A DNA stretch of 64,000 nucleotides from Deinandra increscens subsp. villosa (Eukaryota > Streptophyta > Magnoliopsida > Asterales > Asteraceae): contig JBCNJP010000010.1 of NCBI GenBank assembly GCA_039602395.1, positions 94,269,729 through 94,333,728 on the forward strand, in the 5' to 3' direction. Shown piece by piece: positions 45,091 through 55,844 of the stretch. Below the pieces are notes generated by a model. The model did no database searches. It saw only the letters and a program-made list of their open reading frames with translations, and had not been told where the DNA came from. The translations under genes and the position numbers were made by a program. Numbering within the stretch: the stretch's first letter is position 1; each line of letters begins with the position of its first letter.

Positions 45091-45759
45091 TCTATTAATC
45101 TATTAATATTAATAAAAGAGTAAATGAGATTGTCAATTGGAATTATTCTACCCTCATTGTTATTTTCTTTTCCAAACAAATTATAAAATATTAATTTATA
45201 TTTTATTTTATTCAATATTGTTTATTATTTTATTTAACACTTAATATTTAAGTTTTTATATTTATTTTTTTAATCGCTTCCTTTTTCTTTTCTGTTATTG
45301 TATTTTTAACAAATGTTTTAAACTAGTTATCTTATATCTTATAATCTTAATAAAGCAATACAATGGTTTCCATATTTTTTTTAAAGTGTCCACATCAGGA
45401 TCGTCACATGTCAATACAAGATTAAATTATCAATTTAGTAAATTATAAATTAAGACTAATTACCAATTCTATCTAAATTAAATTTTTATTTAAAAAAACG
45501 GCAAACATAATCTAAATTTGATAAATTACTCAATAATTTGAGTCTTTTTAAGGAAACAAATCAAGAATTTGTTATTTTTAATGTATTAAATTATTAATTA
45601 ATATTTTATAATGAATTATCAACTTTCATTTTCATAATGAATTATCAATGACATAATGAATTTTGTCATTTATCATTTCAAATTTCTTAACCGTTTTTTA
45701 TATTTAGCTAATATTATAAACCTAATTCAACCCGTGTAGTACACAGGTTACTAACCTAG
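45091..45759 (+). mobile_element. Short non-autonomous Helitron
   Basis: It starts TCTATTAATCTATTAATA after an A (45090). Near the 3' end is a hairpin, ACCCGTGTA / TACACAGGT (45730-45748), about 10 nt before the terminal CTAG (45756-45759), followed by T. Thus 5' TC, a subterminal hairpin, CTRR and insertion between A and T are all satisfied. 669 bp, no Rep/helicase coding. Confidence 0.65.
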
Positions 45760-45829
45760 TTATATATATAACAATGAAATTTGGAAGATTAATAGTATAC
45801 TTTTCATTTCTTATAGTTTGGCCACAACA

Positions 45830-46515
45830 CTTTGGGGCTTTGACACTTTCTCTCCCTTAAACTTTTACAATTTGTTTTTTTAACAAAATAGTAAACTTTT
45901 GGTTTTCATAGTTTGGCACATATGTTTCATACTCTTACGTTTTGTATCCTTTAACTTTTATTTTTTTTTTGTTTTAAGTTTTGTTGTCTTCTACTTTGGC
46001 TGCGAAACTTTTAACTTTTCTACTTTCGTTTTTAGTATATTTTTATAGGTTTATACTTTCACTACAAGACTTTTAAATTTTTACGTTTTATACCCATTAA
46101 CTTTTTTACCCTCTAACTTTTAAAGTTTTTTTGTTTTGTTTAAAAGTTTTGTTTCTTCTACTTTAGCCACGAAACTTTAAATTTTTCTACTTTCGTTTTT
46201 AGTATACTTTTATAGTTTTATTCTTTCACCACGAGACTTTTAGACTTTTACGTTTTATACCCGTTAAATTAGTATATTTTTATAGTTTTATACTTTCACC
46301 ACGAGACTTTTAGACTTTTACGTTTTATACTCCTTAACTTTTTAACACTCTAACTTTTAAGGTTTTAATTTTTGTTTTAAGTTCTTTTGTCTTCTACTTT
46401 TGCCACGAAACTTTTAACTTTTCTACTTTCGCTTTTAGTATACTTCTATAGTTTTATACTTTTAGCACGAGACTTTTAAACATTTACGTTTTAAACCACT
46501 TAACTTTGACTTTCA
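45830..46515 (+). repeat. Degenerate T-rich tandem repeat (~200-bp unit)
   Basis: Blocks such as CTACTTTCGTTTTTAGTAT, CACGAGACTTTTAGACTTTT, TTACGTTTTATACCC and CCACGAAACTTT recur in order at about 46018, 46190 and 46423. The CACGAGACTTTT part is additionally duplicated at 46239 and 46301. Non-coding. Confidence 0.75.
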
Positions 46516-46519
46516 TTCA

Positions 46520-46568
46520 GTATAAAATTCAACCCCGCAGCAACGCGCCGCGGGGTGGTAAACATCTC
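46520..46568 (+). mobile_element. Helitron-like 3' terminus (variant end)
   Basis: CCCCGCAGCAACGCGCCGCGGGG can form a CG-rich hairpin and is followed by TGGTAAACATCTCGTTTT. It resembles the minus-strand end at 46633 but ends CTCG where CTAG is usual, so the call is tentative. The 5' end was not located. Confidence 0.35.
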
Positions 46569-46632
46569 GTTTTATTTAAATTCCCTATTAAATGGTAAGT
46601 TTTAATTAACTAATTAACTTTCATATAGAAAA

Positions 46633-46670
46633 CTAGATGGTGACCCGCCCGCGCGTTGCGGCGGGCCACC
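46633..46670 (-). mobile_element. Helitron-like 3' terminus, minus strand
   Basis: On the minus strand the hairpin GCCCGC-CGCAACGC-GCGGGC (46647-46666) is followed by GGGTCACCATCTAG and T. This fits a Helitron 3' end facing left. The RPA-like exon remnants at 47.9-48.3 kb lie upstream on the same strand. The 5' end was not found and could lie beyond the later gypsy insertion. Confidence 0.45.
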
Positions 46671-47890
46671 CTAGCAGTTGCCGCTGGTGAAGTAAATCCC
46701 ATCGCAACCGGTTAACAAAATTATCATGTTGTTCCTAATATATAGCTTAGCAAGTATTTAGTAAACAAAAGGGACAGTGATCAAATGACTGCATATATTC
46801 AAGTTAACATTACCATTTAGGCCAACGGCTATAATAACATATCACAATTGTTAGAAGGGAGAAGTAGCATACAATCGATGTTTTTTTTTGCAACGACACG
46901 TCCTAATCCAATTTGAAGGGACTTCTCCAGCTAGTGTGATACTTAAATAATGGAGCTCCGCCCTCCTCAAACGTCTGTTTTTCATGATAAAATCATGTCA
47001 AAATCCAAGTAGTAATGAAGAATACAGGATAACAGACATAAGAAAAGTTAAGTGACAAAACCTTTGTTTATGATCTTGTGAAGGCCCACCAAATGCACAT
47101 TAAACTACTTGAGAACCACATACATAAGCCATCTAAAAACAATAAGAAATACTTTAATTTGTTAACTAAAGTCCACAGCAGAATAGACTTATATGACTAT
47201 TAAAGGGTAACCTATACATGTTTGTTTTTGTGGAGATGAAGACATGCACATTTTGTAACTGGAGTTTAAAAGCAAATGTTGCAACCTGCAGATTTTTTAA
47301 TCAATCATTGCCAGATAGTACTGATATAAAATTAGTAATTACATAGACCATAGATAATAAGAAAACCATACTGAGGCTCATTTTTACCAAACCCTCAGAC
47401 CTGATTTCATCATATACTTAACACATAACCAGATATAAAAAAATTAACAAAAGGTGTAACCCAAAATTTGTATGCCCAAATATGTACTACCAAAGTTTTT
47501 GAGTCATTTTGTTTTCAGCCTAAACTTTTCAAGCAAAGATGGAAAAAAAAAAGTCAAAACTAAATATGAAAACTAAAAAAAGTTAAAACTGAATGGGTTC
47601 CAAAAATCCAAAAGGCGAATTTTTAATTAGGGGTCCAGTCCGCATCAAAAAGAAAAAAATAAACTACTTCCTAGACCAACCCATCCACATCCCTAATATG
47701 ATTCAACTATCATTTTAAAGTCGAAATATTCTGTTCTTTCTTCTTTGTACACGACCACGACTTTCAATCCTTCAGAGGTAGTCTGTGAGCATTATAACTT
47801 TATAAGTAACAGTTGTTGTTAACTAATTATGTAATTCGAGAAATGATTAGTATGATGTCCTTAATCTGTAAATAAGTATTATCTTACTTG
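46671..47890. other. Anonymous spacer within possible Helitron
   Basis: AT-rich sequence without a recognised frame. Further exons of the RPA-like gene may be hidden here but I could not support any. Confidence 0.3.
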
Positions 47891-48345
47891 TTAGGAGCTC
47901 ATAGATATTTCTCCTATCATAAAAGTTGTTGCAGTCGATGAAGTTGTAACAGTCAGTTGGTATGTCTGTTTTTGGAATTGGAATCCCAAGAGTAATGAGG
48001 CTTCATGATCAACTGCTTTTCCATAGGTTATAGAATAAGTACATATGTATCCATTGATGTTGTAGCATCCACTTAGTAATATGCTTGTGTTGAAAGAGTT
48101 GCATGTGACCTCGACTTTTGCTTTAATAGCATCACCTTGTCATTAGGTATGTGTATTAGAAACTTCAACTGGATATGTAAGTTGTTAAGAATAATTGTAT
48201 GTGTGTGAATCACTAACCTCTTTGTCATAATTTAATAGTGCAGTTTTGTCATTGTTGCTCCACTGAACATCATACTTTCTAATGACTCGTACATCTAATG
48301 CGAATGGTGACAATGAGGGTTTAATATCAACAATTCCCTTTGAAA
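47891..48345 (-). pseudogene. RPA70/OB-fold (DUF223)-like exon remnants
   Basis: On the minus strand an acceptor TTATTGCAG leads to an exon (48345-48218) reading SKGIVDIKPSLSPFALDVRV, then IRKYDVQWSNNDKT, and ends at a GTTAGT donor. A second block (about 48136-47891) reads GDAIKAKVEVTCN, LLSGCYNINGYICTYS and a stop. The pattern 'VRVIRKYxVxW ... KGDxIxAxV ... GxxYxIxxY' fits plant RPA-subunit-like OB-fold proteins, a class that plant Helitrons often carry. The exon join is not in frame with the splice sites I can see, so I treat it as decayed. RPA itself binds single-stranded DNA. Confidence 0.4.
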
Positions 48346-48809
48346 CTGCAATAACAGAACAAATACTTTAGCATCTATAATGAATGGTAAGGACATGAGA
48401 AAGGGACATCTGAATCTGAATAAGCTTCAAAGCAGCATAAAACATTCTGGACAACACCAACATAAACCAACACTTAGAATGAATAAAGGCCCAGAAAATT
48501 ATCATCACTGCCCAATTTCAGATTTCATTTCTGGACAACAACAACATAAAAGAACATTTAGAATGAATGAAGGCTCAGAAAATTATCATCATTGCCCAAG
48601 AATCGTAACCAAGCCTCAAGAACATCAGAAAGGGTCAATTGAATCTGAATAAGGCTCAAATAAGCATAACATCAACAATCAGGACAACAGCAACATAAAC
48701 CAACATTTAGAATGAATTGAGGCTTAGAAAATTATCATTGCTCAATTTCAGATTTCATTTCGGGACAACAGAATGAAGGCTCAGAAAATTATCATCATTG
48801 CCCAAGAAT
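48346..48809. repeat. Imperfect direct repeats (~205-230 bp period)
   Basis: Blocks such as GACAACANCAACATAAA, TTTAGAATGAATGAAGGC, CAGAAAATTATCATCATTGCC and AAGAACATCAGAAAGGGTC recur three to four times between 48400 and 48810, and again after the hAT element to about 49190. The frame at 48380-48652 is made of these repeats and is probably not a gene. Confidence 0.7.
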
Positions 48810-49099
48810 CAGGGGCGGACCTACTTGGGTCCCAGGGGTAGCGCCCGCTACCCCTGAACTTTTACCCCGACGTGCAATTTTTTTTTTTAATAGGTTTTCG
48901 GTTTTTCGCGACCCCTGAAACAAATTTTTCGCGACCCCTGGAAGAAATTTTATGGCTTTTACTTAATAATATGATCAAAAGCCCCTTAAAAATATGATTA
49001 AAAGCCCGTTAACTACCTAAAAAAAATTTTCGGGGGCGCTGCCCCCGAACCCCCGTTAGTCCCCGCTACCCCTGATATTCTTTCCTGTATCCGCCACTA
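48810..49099. mobile_element. hAT-type MITE, 290 bp
   Basis: CAGGGGCGGACCTA at the left and the inverse of TAGTGGCGGATAC at the right, flanked by a perfect 8-bp duplication CCAAGAAT (48802-48809 and 49100-49107). Inside, GGGGTAGCG...CGCTACCCC arms add to the foldback. Non-coding. Confidence 0.88.
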
Positions 49100-49654
49100 C
49101 CAAGAATCATAACTAAGCTTCAAGAACATCAGAAATGGTCAATTGAAACTGAATTCTCACTTCATTTCATTTCGGGACATTATACTGAAATCAAACAAAG
49201 ATCGTGAAAAGATATATGCTCAGGTCAAGCCCACGTCTGCGATTTGTTTATCGCCATGCCGTAAGGGCAACCACATAGCCAAAAATCAATCATCATTGCT
49301 CAACCCAACGAAAACAACAACATTGCCTAATCGAAAGCAACCAAGAGCCATACAAACAGCAACCAAACCATAGGTTGAAAAGTTATCAACATGCAAAATA
49401 AGCAACATACATACAATCAATAAGCAATAACTAACCAAAGACCAATCCACAGAGTGTGTTAAAATGATACCGCTAGAACAAAAATGAATTTGGCGGTTTC
49501 AGATTTGGGTTATTGAAACCCCGAAACCAAAATCGGTCCAATAGAACAGCAAGAAAACCCGTCGGTTTCAGATCTGGGTTTCAGAAAACCCTAAACCCAA
49601 AATCAACTGTTTAATAAAACAAAGATCATCACAGCAATTGAAACTCCAAACCTC
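49100..49654. other. Left flank of the gypsy insertion
   Basis: Repeat remnants to about 49190, then a non-repetitive stretch with TCGGTTTCAGATCTGGGTTT-like duplicated words near 49490 and 49563. It was continuous with 61211 onward before the gypsy inserted. Confidence 0.4.
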
Positions 49655-50908
49655 AAGAGTGTGACAACCGGCAATTTTCCAGGTTAAACCCGTTAATAAC
49701 TTGTGTTATATTTTGATAACGTCCGTTACTTCAGTTAACTAGAATAGTTACACGAACGATGCACATGAGTCTAGACGTCGATTAACTTACTTGGATAATT
49801 ATAAATTATGATTTTGTGTAAATTATATTTTATGATTTCACGAAAACGTTTCGTCATTTTATGTGACAATTATATTTATTATTACGTGGTATATATGTAT
49901 ATATACGCATGTCGTTTTATGATTCTATGTGACGGTATGCACGTAATCATACGAAGTGTTTCTATAATTTTATAGGAATTTAAAAACATAGAGTTATGGG
50001 GTTATAACTATGATGTCATGTGAAATATATATAGGTGATACTTTTTATAAAACTTTGTTCGTTAAATATGTTTTGACGTACACTCGAATAATCATCGCCA
50101 ATTTGCTCTTCGGTAGACCTCGTTAGTGCTCATTAGACGTTTCTAAACCTTGAGGGGCCTAACTTGTAGTTTTCTAATCCTGAATTCTAATTAAACAAAC
50201 CTTGAGGGCCAACTCTGTAATTTCCGGATTATACCAGCTTTCTTGTAATGTTCTGAGGGACTAGAATCGCCATTTAGCAAAGTTGGGTAAAAAAAAAATT
50301 AAATAAATGAAGAAGACCCACCGGCGGCAATTGTTACGGATTCTCAACCGACACCCCATTCCCATTCAATTACCGATCGTTGCAACGTTACAAAGATTGA
50401 TGGATCATTAATCATCATTATACCCTTAGGATCCCATCCTATTCAATTTCACAACAGAAGCAACACTCGTCCCTGCCTTCCTCCGTTCAAAGAAAAAGAA
50501 AAAAAAACCGCAACACGTCTCCAGCGAAGAGATTCCGATCATTAACCTTCAATTTTGCTCTGGTTCGTCGTTTCTGTAGCACCATTGTATTCGCATCACT
50601 AGTCAGCCTCAAGGACAGCAGCAGTAGTGAACAGCGGTGAAGGCTCACAGATCGTCGCGGGCGTCGGGTTCGAGTTCGGTTCAAAGATTCATCGTCGTTC
50701 GTTTACGTTTCGCACTCGAGGTAATCCGAGAAACTCACTTTAGTCCATTGTATGGTTTATAACCCTCAAGATAGTTCCCTGCGATTCTTGAAAAAAAAAT
50801 ATATATATATATATATATGGCGACGGGAACACTAGGGTTTAATGGGGAAGAAGGTGACTGGTTCGCGCACTATGTTAAGTATCTGATCAGTTGTCTAAAA
50901 TACAAACT

Positions 50909-50990
50909 TACGAACCAGCCCAGTGGCTAAGTCCCCTGTTTCCAAGCTAGAGGTCTGGGGTTCGAACCCTGGCAACCCCTCCTCGTTTTT
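50909..50990 (+). promoter_or_regulatory. tRNA/SINE-like pol III unit 1 in 5' LTR
   Basis: CAGCCCAGTGGCTAAG (A-box-like, AGTGG core) and GGTTCGAACC (B box, 50959-50968) are spaced about 35 nt apart, followed by CAACCCC and a T5 run at 50986-50990. Both boxes fit plant SINE consensus forms (RVTGG and GTTCRA). The T-arm pairing is imperfect, so this is not a functional tRNA gene. Confidence 0.55.
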
Positions 50991-51065
50991 CGTTTTTCTT
51001 TCCAAACCTGTTTTCCCTATCGCTGCTATAATAAAATGGATGGCAAGCGGATCTGTTAACAAATT

Positions 51066-51141
51066 TAGCCGTAGCCCACTGGCTAGGGTGCTGCCTTGCA
51101 GAAGCGAAGTCTCGGGTTCGAACCTTTGCAACCCCATTTTT
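51066..51141 (+). promoter_or_regulatory. tRNA/SINE-like pol III unit 2 in 5' LTR
   Basis: TAGCCCACTGGCTAGGG (A-box-like) and GGTTCGAACC (B box, 51115-51124) are followed by GCAACCCC and ATTTTT. It resembles unit 1 in order and spacing but differs in sequence. Confidence 0.55.
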
Positions 51142-52648
51142 AAGTGTTTTATTTCTTTTTAGCAAAACTCAAACATTACTTGATTTTAAAACCTAACCAC
51201 CATATATTCTCTATAAAATCTTGACCCATGAATGTTTTCGTAGACCCCATTATAGTATTCGTAAAAATTTCATATTATGAAGAGCATTATAATTTAAATG
51301 AATTAAAATGATATAGTCTCGTTATAAAAAAAATAGTTTTAAATATAGAACTATATATATATATTCGATTAATGGTCATGCAAACGTTTTATTTAAAGAT
51401 GTTCTTTAAACTCTTGAATTTATGTCACGACACATAAATATATATTTAAGACGTTTTATTTCATTTTCGACTATGCCTCGATATCTATATTTACGAATAT
51501 ATATATTTACCGACGATCCCTATATTTAATATGTAGGATAACTCACGCACATTGATTTTTGTAAATCTTTGCGTCTTTGATTTAAGTGTCATCTTGACTA
51601 TTTTCGAACAAACAATTTTTATCAAGTATTTATTTTGTCACCTACGTCATACTTGGATTTACTTGATAATGAACCGTCGTCTAGGCTATGTTACTCATGT
51701 GCAAACACACACTTACGTATGTAAAATCGATAGGTGCTCGGTAATTACGCAAGACTCGGAGTCTTACTAAATTTGTAGCAGCGCACCCTAAGGTGAGTTT
51801 CACAACCTTTACGTTACGTCCGGTTTTGGACGATAACACACGCAAACACGTTACACCCGGGTTAGGGTGATAACACAACAACTACCATGTATGATTAAAG
51901 TAGAAATCCAACATATATCACATGTTCACGTAAAATGCTTATCTTTGAAAGTCCTTACTTATCGAACCGTTAATAGTTTATAGCGAGGGGATATTGGGTA
52001 GTACTACTGGGGTCTGACAAACCCCACTCAGTGGGCACGAGATGCACCACCCGACTGGCGGTCGGACTGAGGACAATGTCAGCCTAAACTTACCGTGATC
52101 GAGTAGACACGGGGAAGGCAAACCACGTAAGGAATTATTCCTACAACTAATTGGTCAGCTTCGGTTGCGAACGTTTTAGTGACATGAACTTAGGCTCGCT
52201 ACCTACGATATGGATTGTACTGTTAATATACATGCTTACATACGAATAAAAACTGTTGTATTCGTACTACATAACTATACTAGTTATACTTATGTGCTTA
52301 TGTGAACTCACCAACATTAGTTGACACTTGCTCTTATGCATGCTTGCAGGACGCTAGGAGAATCTGATTTTTGGGCACGTACGTTGGTTAAAACCTTTTA
52401 TTTTGGGAATTCGTTTTCAAATCTTTTCAACTTGAACTGGTATTTACTTATCGGGCGCTTGTTTTTGCGCAACATGACTTTCACGAGCTTCCGCTAAACT
52501 TTAACTCTGATTGATATTTCCCGTTTGGAAATATATTTACATTTTGAACCCTCAACTTATGTTTAATGTAACTAATGACTCGGGTCCTGGTCTGGTTCAC
52601 ACCCCACACGGTTAAACTCCGTTAGTGGGAATTGGGGGTGTGACAGAT

Positions 52649-52660
52649 TGGTATCAGAGC
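52649..52660 (+). other. Primer-binding site, initiator Met-tRNA type
   Basis: TGGTATCAGAGC, three bases after the 5' LTR, is the standard plant PBS complementary to the 3' end of initiator methionine tRNA. First-strand synthesis would start here. Confidence 0.93.
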
Positions 52661-52822
52661 CCTTGGTTGCAGAGAACTAGAATTTTCAAAATTCTAAACT
52701 GTAACTGTTTTCGAACATTAGTTACAACAATTCCCAAAAACATTTTCTTTTCGCGTGCCAAAAATCGATTACTCACATTAGATTGTTTTCCTTTTGTTTG
52801 TGTCTGTCTGGGTATTGATAGT

Positions 52823-53521
52823 ATGACACCACACGATAACACGAGGGGTAAGGGAAAGAAAATTGCCAACGAACAGTCATCATCCTCTAACCAACAAGGC
52901 CGCGAGCCTGAGCAGCCTGAGTACACGATAATGGATTTCCTTTGGGATCAGCACATACGTCCTGATAGGCGTGCACCAAACGATTACAGCTGGCTGAATC
53001 CGGCAATATATCGGTTGCTTGACATGTATCATGTGCCGGCTAGAATTGACCTACCATTTGATTTGAAGCGGGTCACCGCGGGACTGATAGCCGCCTATGA
53101 CAACACTCTTGGAGAAACCAGACAAAATTCCATTAGCAATCGCACACGCGATAGAGAAATCGAGCGATTGCGGGCCGATCAAAGGGAACAGGATACCTAC
53201 CACTACAACTTGTCCCAGGGAGTAATGGGTATCCGTAATAGGGTCACCGAGCTTGAGTCGCGACCCGATCCAGCAGATTTGGAACATGAACTGCATCACG
53301 CACAACATCAGATTGCTGAACTCCAACATTCCCATGCAGCGCTTCACCACTCCAACACGACACTTGCGGCGCAGGTCGCTACCCTCCAAGCTCAAATGGC
53401 AGCCCTGCAAGTTCAAGGTGCTCCTGTTCAGGAAGAAGAGGAGGAACCCTTCGAAGAAGAACCTTTTGAGGAGGAGCCTGAAGAGGACATGGAGGAAGAA
53501 CCAGATGTTATTGATCCATGA
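52823..53521 (+). CDS. Extra coiled-coil acidic ORF between PBS and gag
   Basis: The ATG at 52823 opens 232 uninterrupted residues: MTPHDNTRGKGKKIANEQ, then YTIMDFLWDQHIRPDRRAP, PAIYRLLDMYHVPARIDLP and a folded-looking helix-rich part. A coiled coil rich in His/Gln/Leu follows (about residues 150-205: HQIAELQHSHAALHHSN, AAQVATLQAQMAALQVQ), then a tail of Glu/Pro repeats (EEEPFEEEPFEEEPEED). The frame extends upstream to 52625, but that part overlaps the PBS. I recognise no gag, env or enzyme motif. The intact frame contrasts with the broken gag-pol behind it. A structural or RNA-binding role is possible but not shown. Confidence 0.65.
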   Translation: MTPHDNTRGKGKKIANEQSSSSNQQGREPEQPEYTIMDFLWDQHIRPDRRAPNDYSWLNPAIYRLLDMYHVPARIDLPFDLKRVTAGLIAAYDNTLGETRQNSISNRTRDREIERLRADQREQDTYHYNLSQGVMGIRNRVTELESRPDPADLEHELHHAQHQIAELQHSHAALHHSNTTLAAQVATLQAQMAALQVQGAPVQEEEEEPFEEEPFEEEPEEDMEEEPDVIDP

Positions 53522-53770
53522 TCTAATCTGTCTTCTTTTCTTCTATTTTGTTACTTTGAAATAAAATTTGACAGGGTGTTCATTTTATTTTGAATGTTTT
53601 CAAATGCTGAGATACCTTATGATTGGATCTTAAATTTTGTAATGGATATTACATATTTATCTTACCAATGTGTTTCTAAAAATTATGTCGTGTGATGGAT
53701 GGATGCATGAATAATTGTTTAGCGCTTAATGAAATTAATATTGGGTATATTAATCATTTGAATGATTTGC
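53522..53770 (+). other. Spacer between extra ORF and gag
   Basis: AT-rich non-coding DNA. No ribosome-entry or splice signal could be assigned. Confidence 0.4.
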
Positions 53771-54251
53771 ATGGAAAACAAAAGCATGGCTGAACACCTC
53801 ACAGCAGCCCAGATCCAAGCGTTGATAAACGAAAACGTTGCGGCAACACTTGCTGCGACTCAAGTGCAAGGAAACAATAACGGTAATAAGTAAAACAGAC
53901 GAAATATTGACTACATTTTTTTTTTACTTCTCACTATCCAAAATTATTCTCCGAAATAATTTCATGAAACAAATCCATGCCGAGCTCAGTGCACCTTCAA
54001 AACTTACATAGATTGTAAGCCACTCACGTTCAAGAGTGATGAAGGAGCCGTGGGTCTGTTACGATGGCTCGAGAAATCAGAAAAGGTATTTTCAATGTGC
54101 AACTGCCCAGTTGCGAATCGGGTCAATTTCGCAACCGCTACACTCGAGAGAGCTGCCCTCACTTGGTGGAACACGCACAAATCCAAATGTTAGAACTTGA
54201 TGAGGCAAATGCTATGACTTGGCACGAATATAAGGATGCCATTAAGGAACT
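53771..54251 (+). pseudogene. Gypsy gag, broken
   Basis: ATG at 53771: MENKSMAEHLTAAQIQALI, ending in a TAA at 53891. Gag resumes in another frame with YIDCKPLTFKSDEGAVGLL, RWLEKSEKVF, MCNCPVANRVNFATATLER and AALTWWNT, the canonical core of plant gypsy gag. It breaks again near 54185. The C-terminal capsid half is deleted before the nucleocapsid begins at about 54252. Confidence 0.85.
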
Positions 54252-55844
54252 TTGCCACCCAGGAAGGTCCCCAAAGCTGCCCAAGACGGGAAAAGAAAGA
54301 GGGAAGATGAATCCGGTAACAACAACAATGGGAGATCCTCTAACTCTCACAATCAAAACAAGAAGTACAACAATTCCAGGGGTGACTATAACAACAGTAA
54401 CACCAATAGTGGAGGCGGTAACCAGAACCGCCCAGGTGGTAGTAATCAAAATCACAATGGGTGCAAGGGACGAGCACCGTTCTGCAATCGGTGCAACCAA
54501 CACCACAATGGGGCATGCAAGAAACTCACATGTGAGCGCTATGGTAAAGGGTGTCATGAAGCTAAGAATTGTTGGGGTGAACTACAAAACCGTCCCAATC
54601 AGGATCGAAACCAGAGTCAGAATCAAAACCAGAGGCAGAATAATGAAGGCCCTAGGGGGTGTTATGAATGTGGAAAACTACGGCACTTAAAGAGGGACTG
54701 TCCACAGCTTCGAAGGAACAATAACAACAATGTTGGCAACAACAACAACCACCGTAACAACAATAACAACGGTGGTGATGGGGGTAGAAACGGTGGAGAT
54801 GGCGCCAAAGGGCGAGCTTTCGTGATGGGTTATGGTGAAGCAAGAAACGATGCCAGCGTCATTAGCGGTAAGTTTCTTCTAAACAACTACTTCGCAAATG
54901 TCTTATCTGATACTGGTGCTGAGAAAAGTTTTATCTCGACTAAGTTCTGTAAGTTGATTAAGGCTACTCAAACTCCACTAAAAGCTAGGTATACGGTTGA
55001 ATTAGCAAATGGTAAGCTTATGGACACCACTCACTTGGTTGAGAACTGCACATTAGAACTATCTGGTCATAAACTAAGTATAGACCTTATGCCTTTTACC
55101 ATCGGTAGTTTCGACGTGATAGTTGGTATGGACTGGCTATCCAAACATCAGGCGGAAATTTTCTGTCAAGAAAAGGTCATACGAATACCTGTAGCCGGAG
55201 GAGAAGTACTCTCGATTCAGGGCGAAAAGGGAGGTGTTGTCTCCGGAATCATATCATACCTTAAAGCGCAGAAGTGTCTTCGGAAAGGACACGTGGCAAT
55301 CTTGGCCACGGTTACGGACCAAACCAGGGTGGAGAGAAAAATCGAAGACTTCCCGATCGTACGTGATTACCCCGAGGTATTTCCTGAGGAATTATCTGGT
55401 CTCCCTCCGCTTCGACAAGTAGAATTTGGAATCGACCTTGCTCCGGGAGCAGCTCCGATCGCGCGTGCACCATATCGTCACCATGGGGAGCACCTGTTTT
55501 ATTCGTCAAGAAGAAGGATGGCACGTTTAGGATGTGTATCGATTACCGCGAGCTTAACAAAGTCACGAATAGACGATCTCTTTGACCAGCTTCAAGGATC
55601 CAGTTACTATTCCAAGATTGATTTAAGGTCTGGCTACCATCAACTTCGAGTCCGTGAGGAGGACATAGAAAAGACAGCCTTCAGAACGCGCTACGACCAT
55701 TATAAATTCTTGGTCATGCCTTTCGGGCTGACACATGCACCAGCTGTGTTCATGGACCTCATGAATCGTGTGTGCAAGCCCTACCTGGATAAATTCATCA
55801 TAGTATTTATTGACGATATCCTCATTTACTCCAAGACGAAATAA
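54252..55844 (+). pseudogene. Gypsy nucleocapsid, protease and RT N-part
   Basis: One frame holds a basic N-rich nucleocapsid with three Cys/His clusters (CNRCNQHHNGAC, CERYGKGCHEAKNC, CYECGKLRHLKRDC; only the last is a CCHC knuckle). Next is an aspartic protease with LSDTGAEKSFIS (catalytic DTGA present) and FDVIVGMDWL. RT follows: the first RT block is deleted after APYR, then a frameshifted stretch (SPWGAP in another frame), then DDLFDQLQGSSYYSKIDLRS, MPFGLTHAP and the catalytic FIDDILIYS. Two small deletions (near 55475 and 55565) remove RT residues. A TAA at 55842 interrupts the frame after the catalytic box. Confidence 0.9.

Larger units (their letters stand above)
49660..52645 (+). repeat. 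Gypsy 5' LTR (2986 bp)
   Basis: It starts TGTGACAACCGGCAATTTTC and ends GGGAATTGGGGGTGTGACA, giving TG...CA borders with a short inverted TGTGACA/TGTCACA-like edge. It contains two tRNA-like units (see separate entries), a TA run near 50800 and a TATATATA-rich part near 51350-51500. It is followed at once by the primer-binding site. Frames inside the LTR are duplicated exactly in the other LTR and have no recognised domain. Confidence 0.95.

Noticed and set aside
50909..51141. True tRNA genes in the gypsy LTR
   Set aside because: A and B boxes are present but acceptor and T-arm pairing is poor and no proper anticodon arm can be drawn.
50487..51165. Small LTR frames (65-80 codons) that are identical in both LTRs
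   Set aside because: Identity follows from LTR duplication, and the frames overlap the tRNA-like units on both strands; no domain is recognised.
54064..54690. Plus-strand 208-codon frame MAREIRKG...
   Set aside because: It is an out-of-frame reading across gag and nucleocapsid; the right frames show the gag core and zinc clusters.
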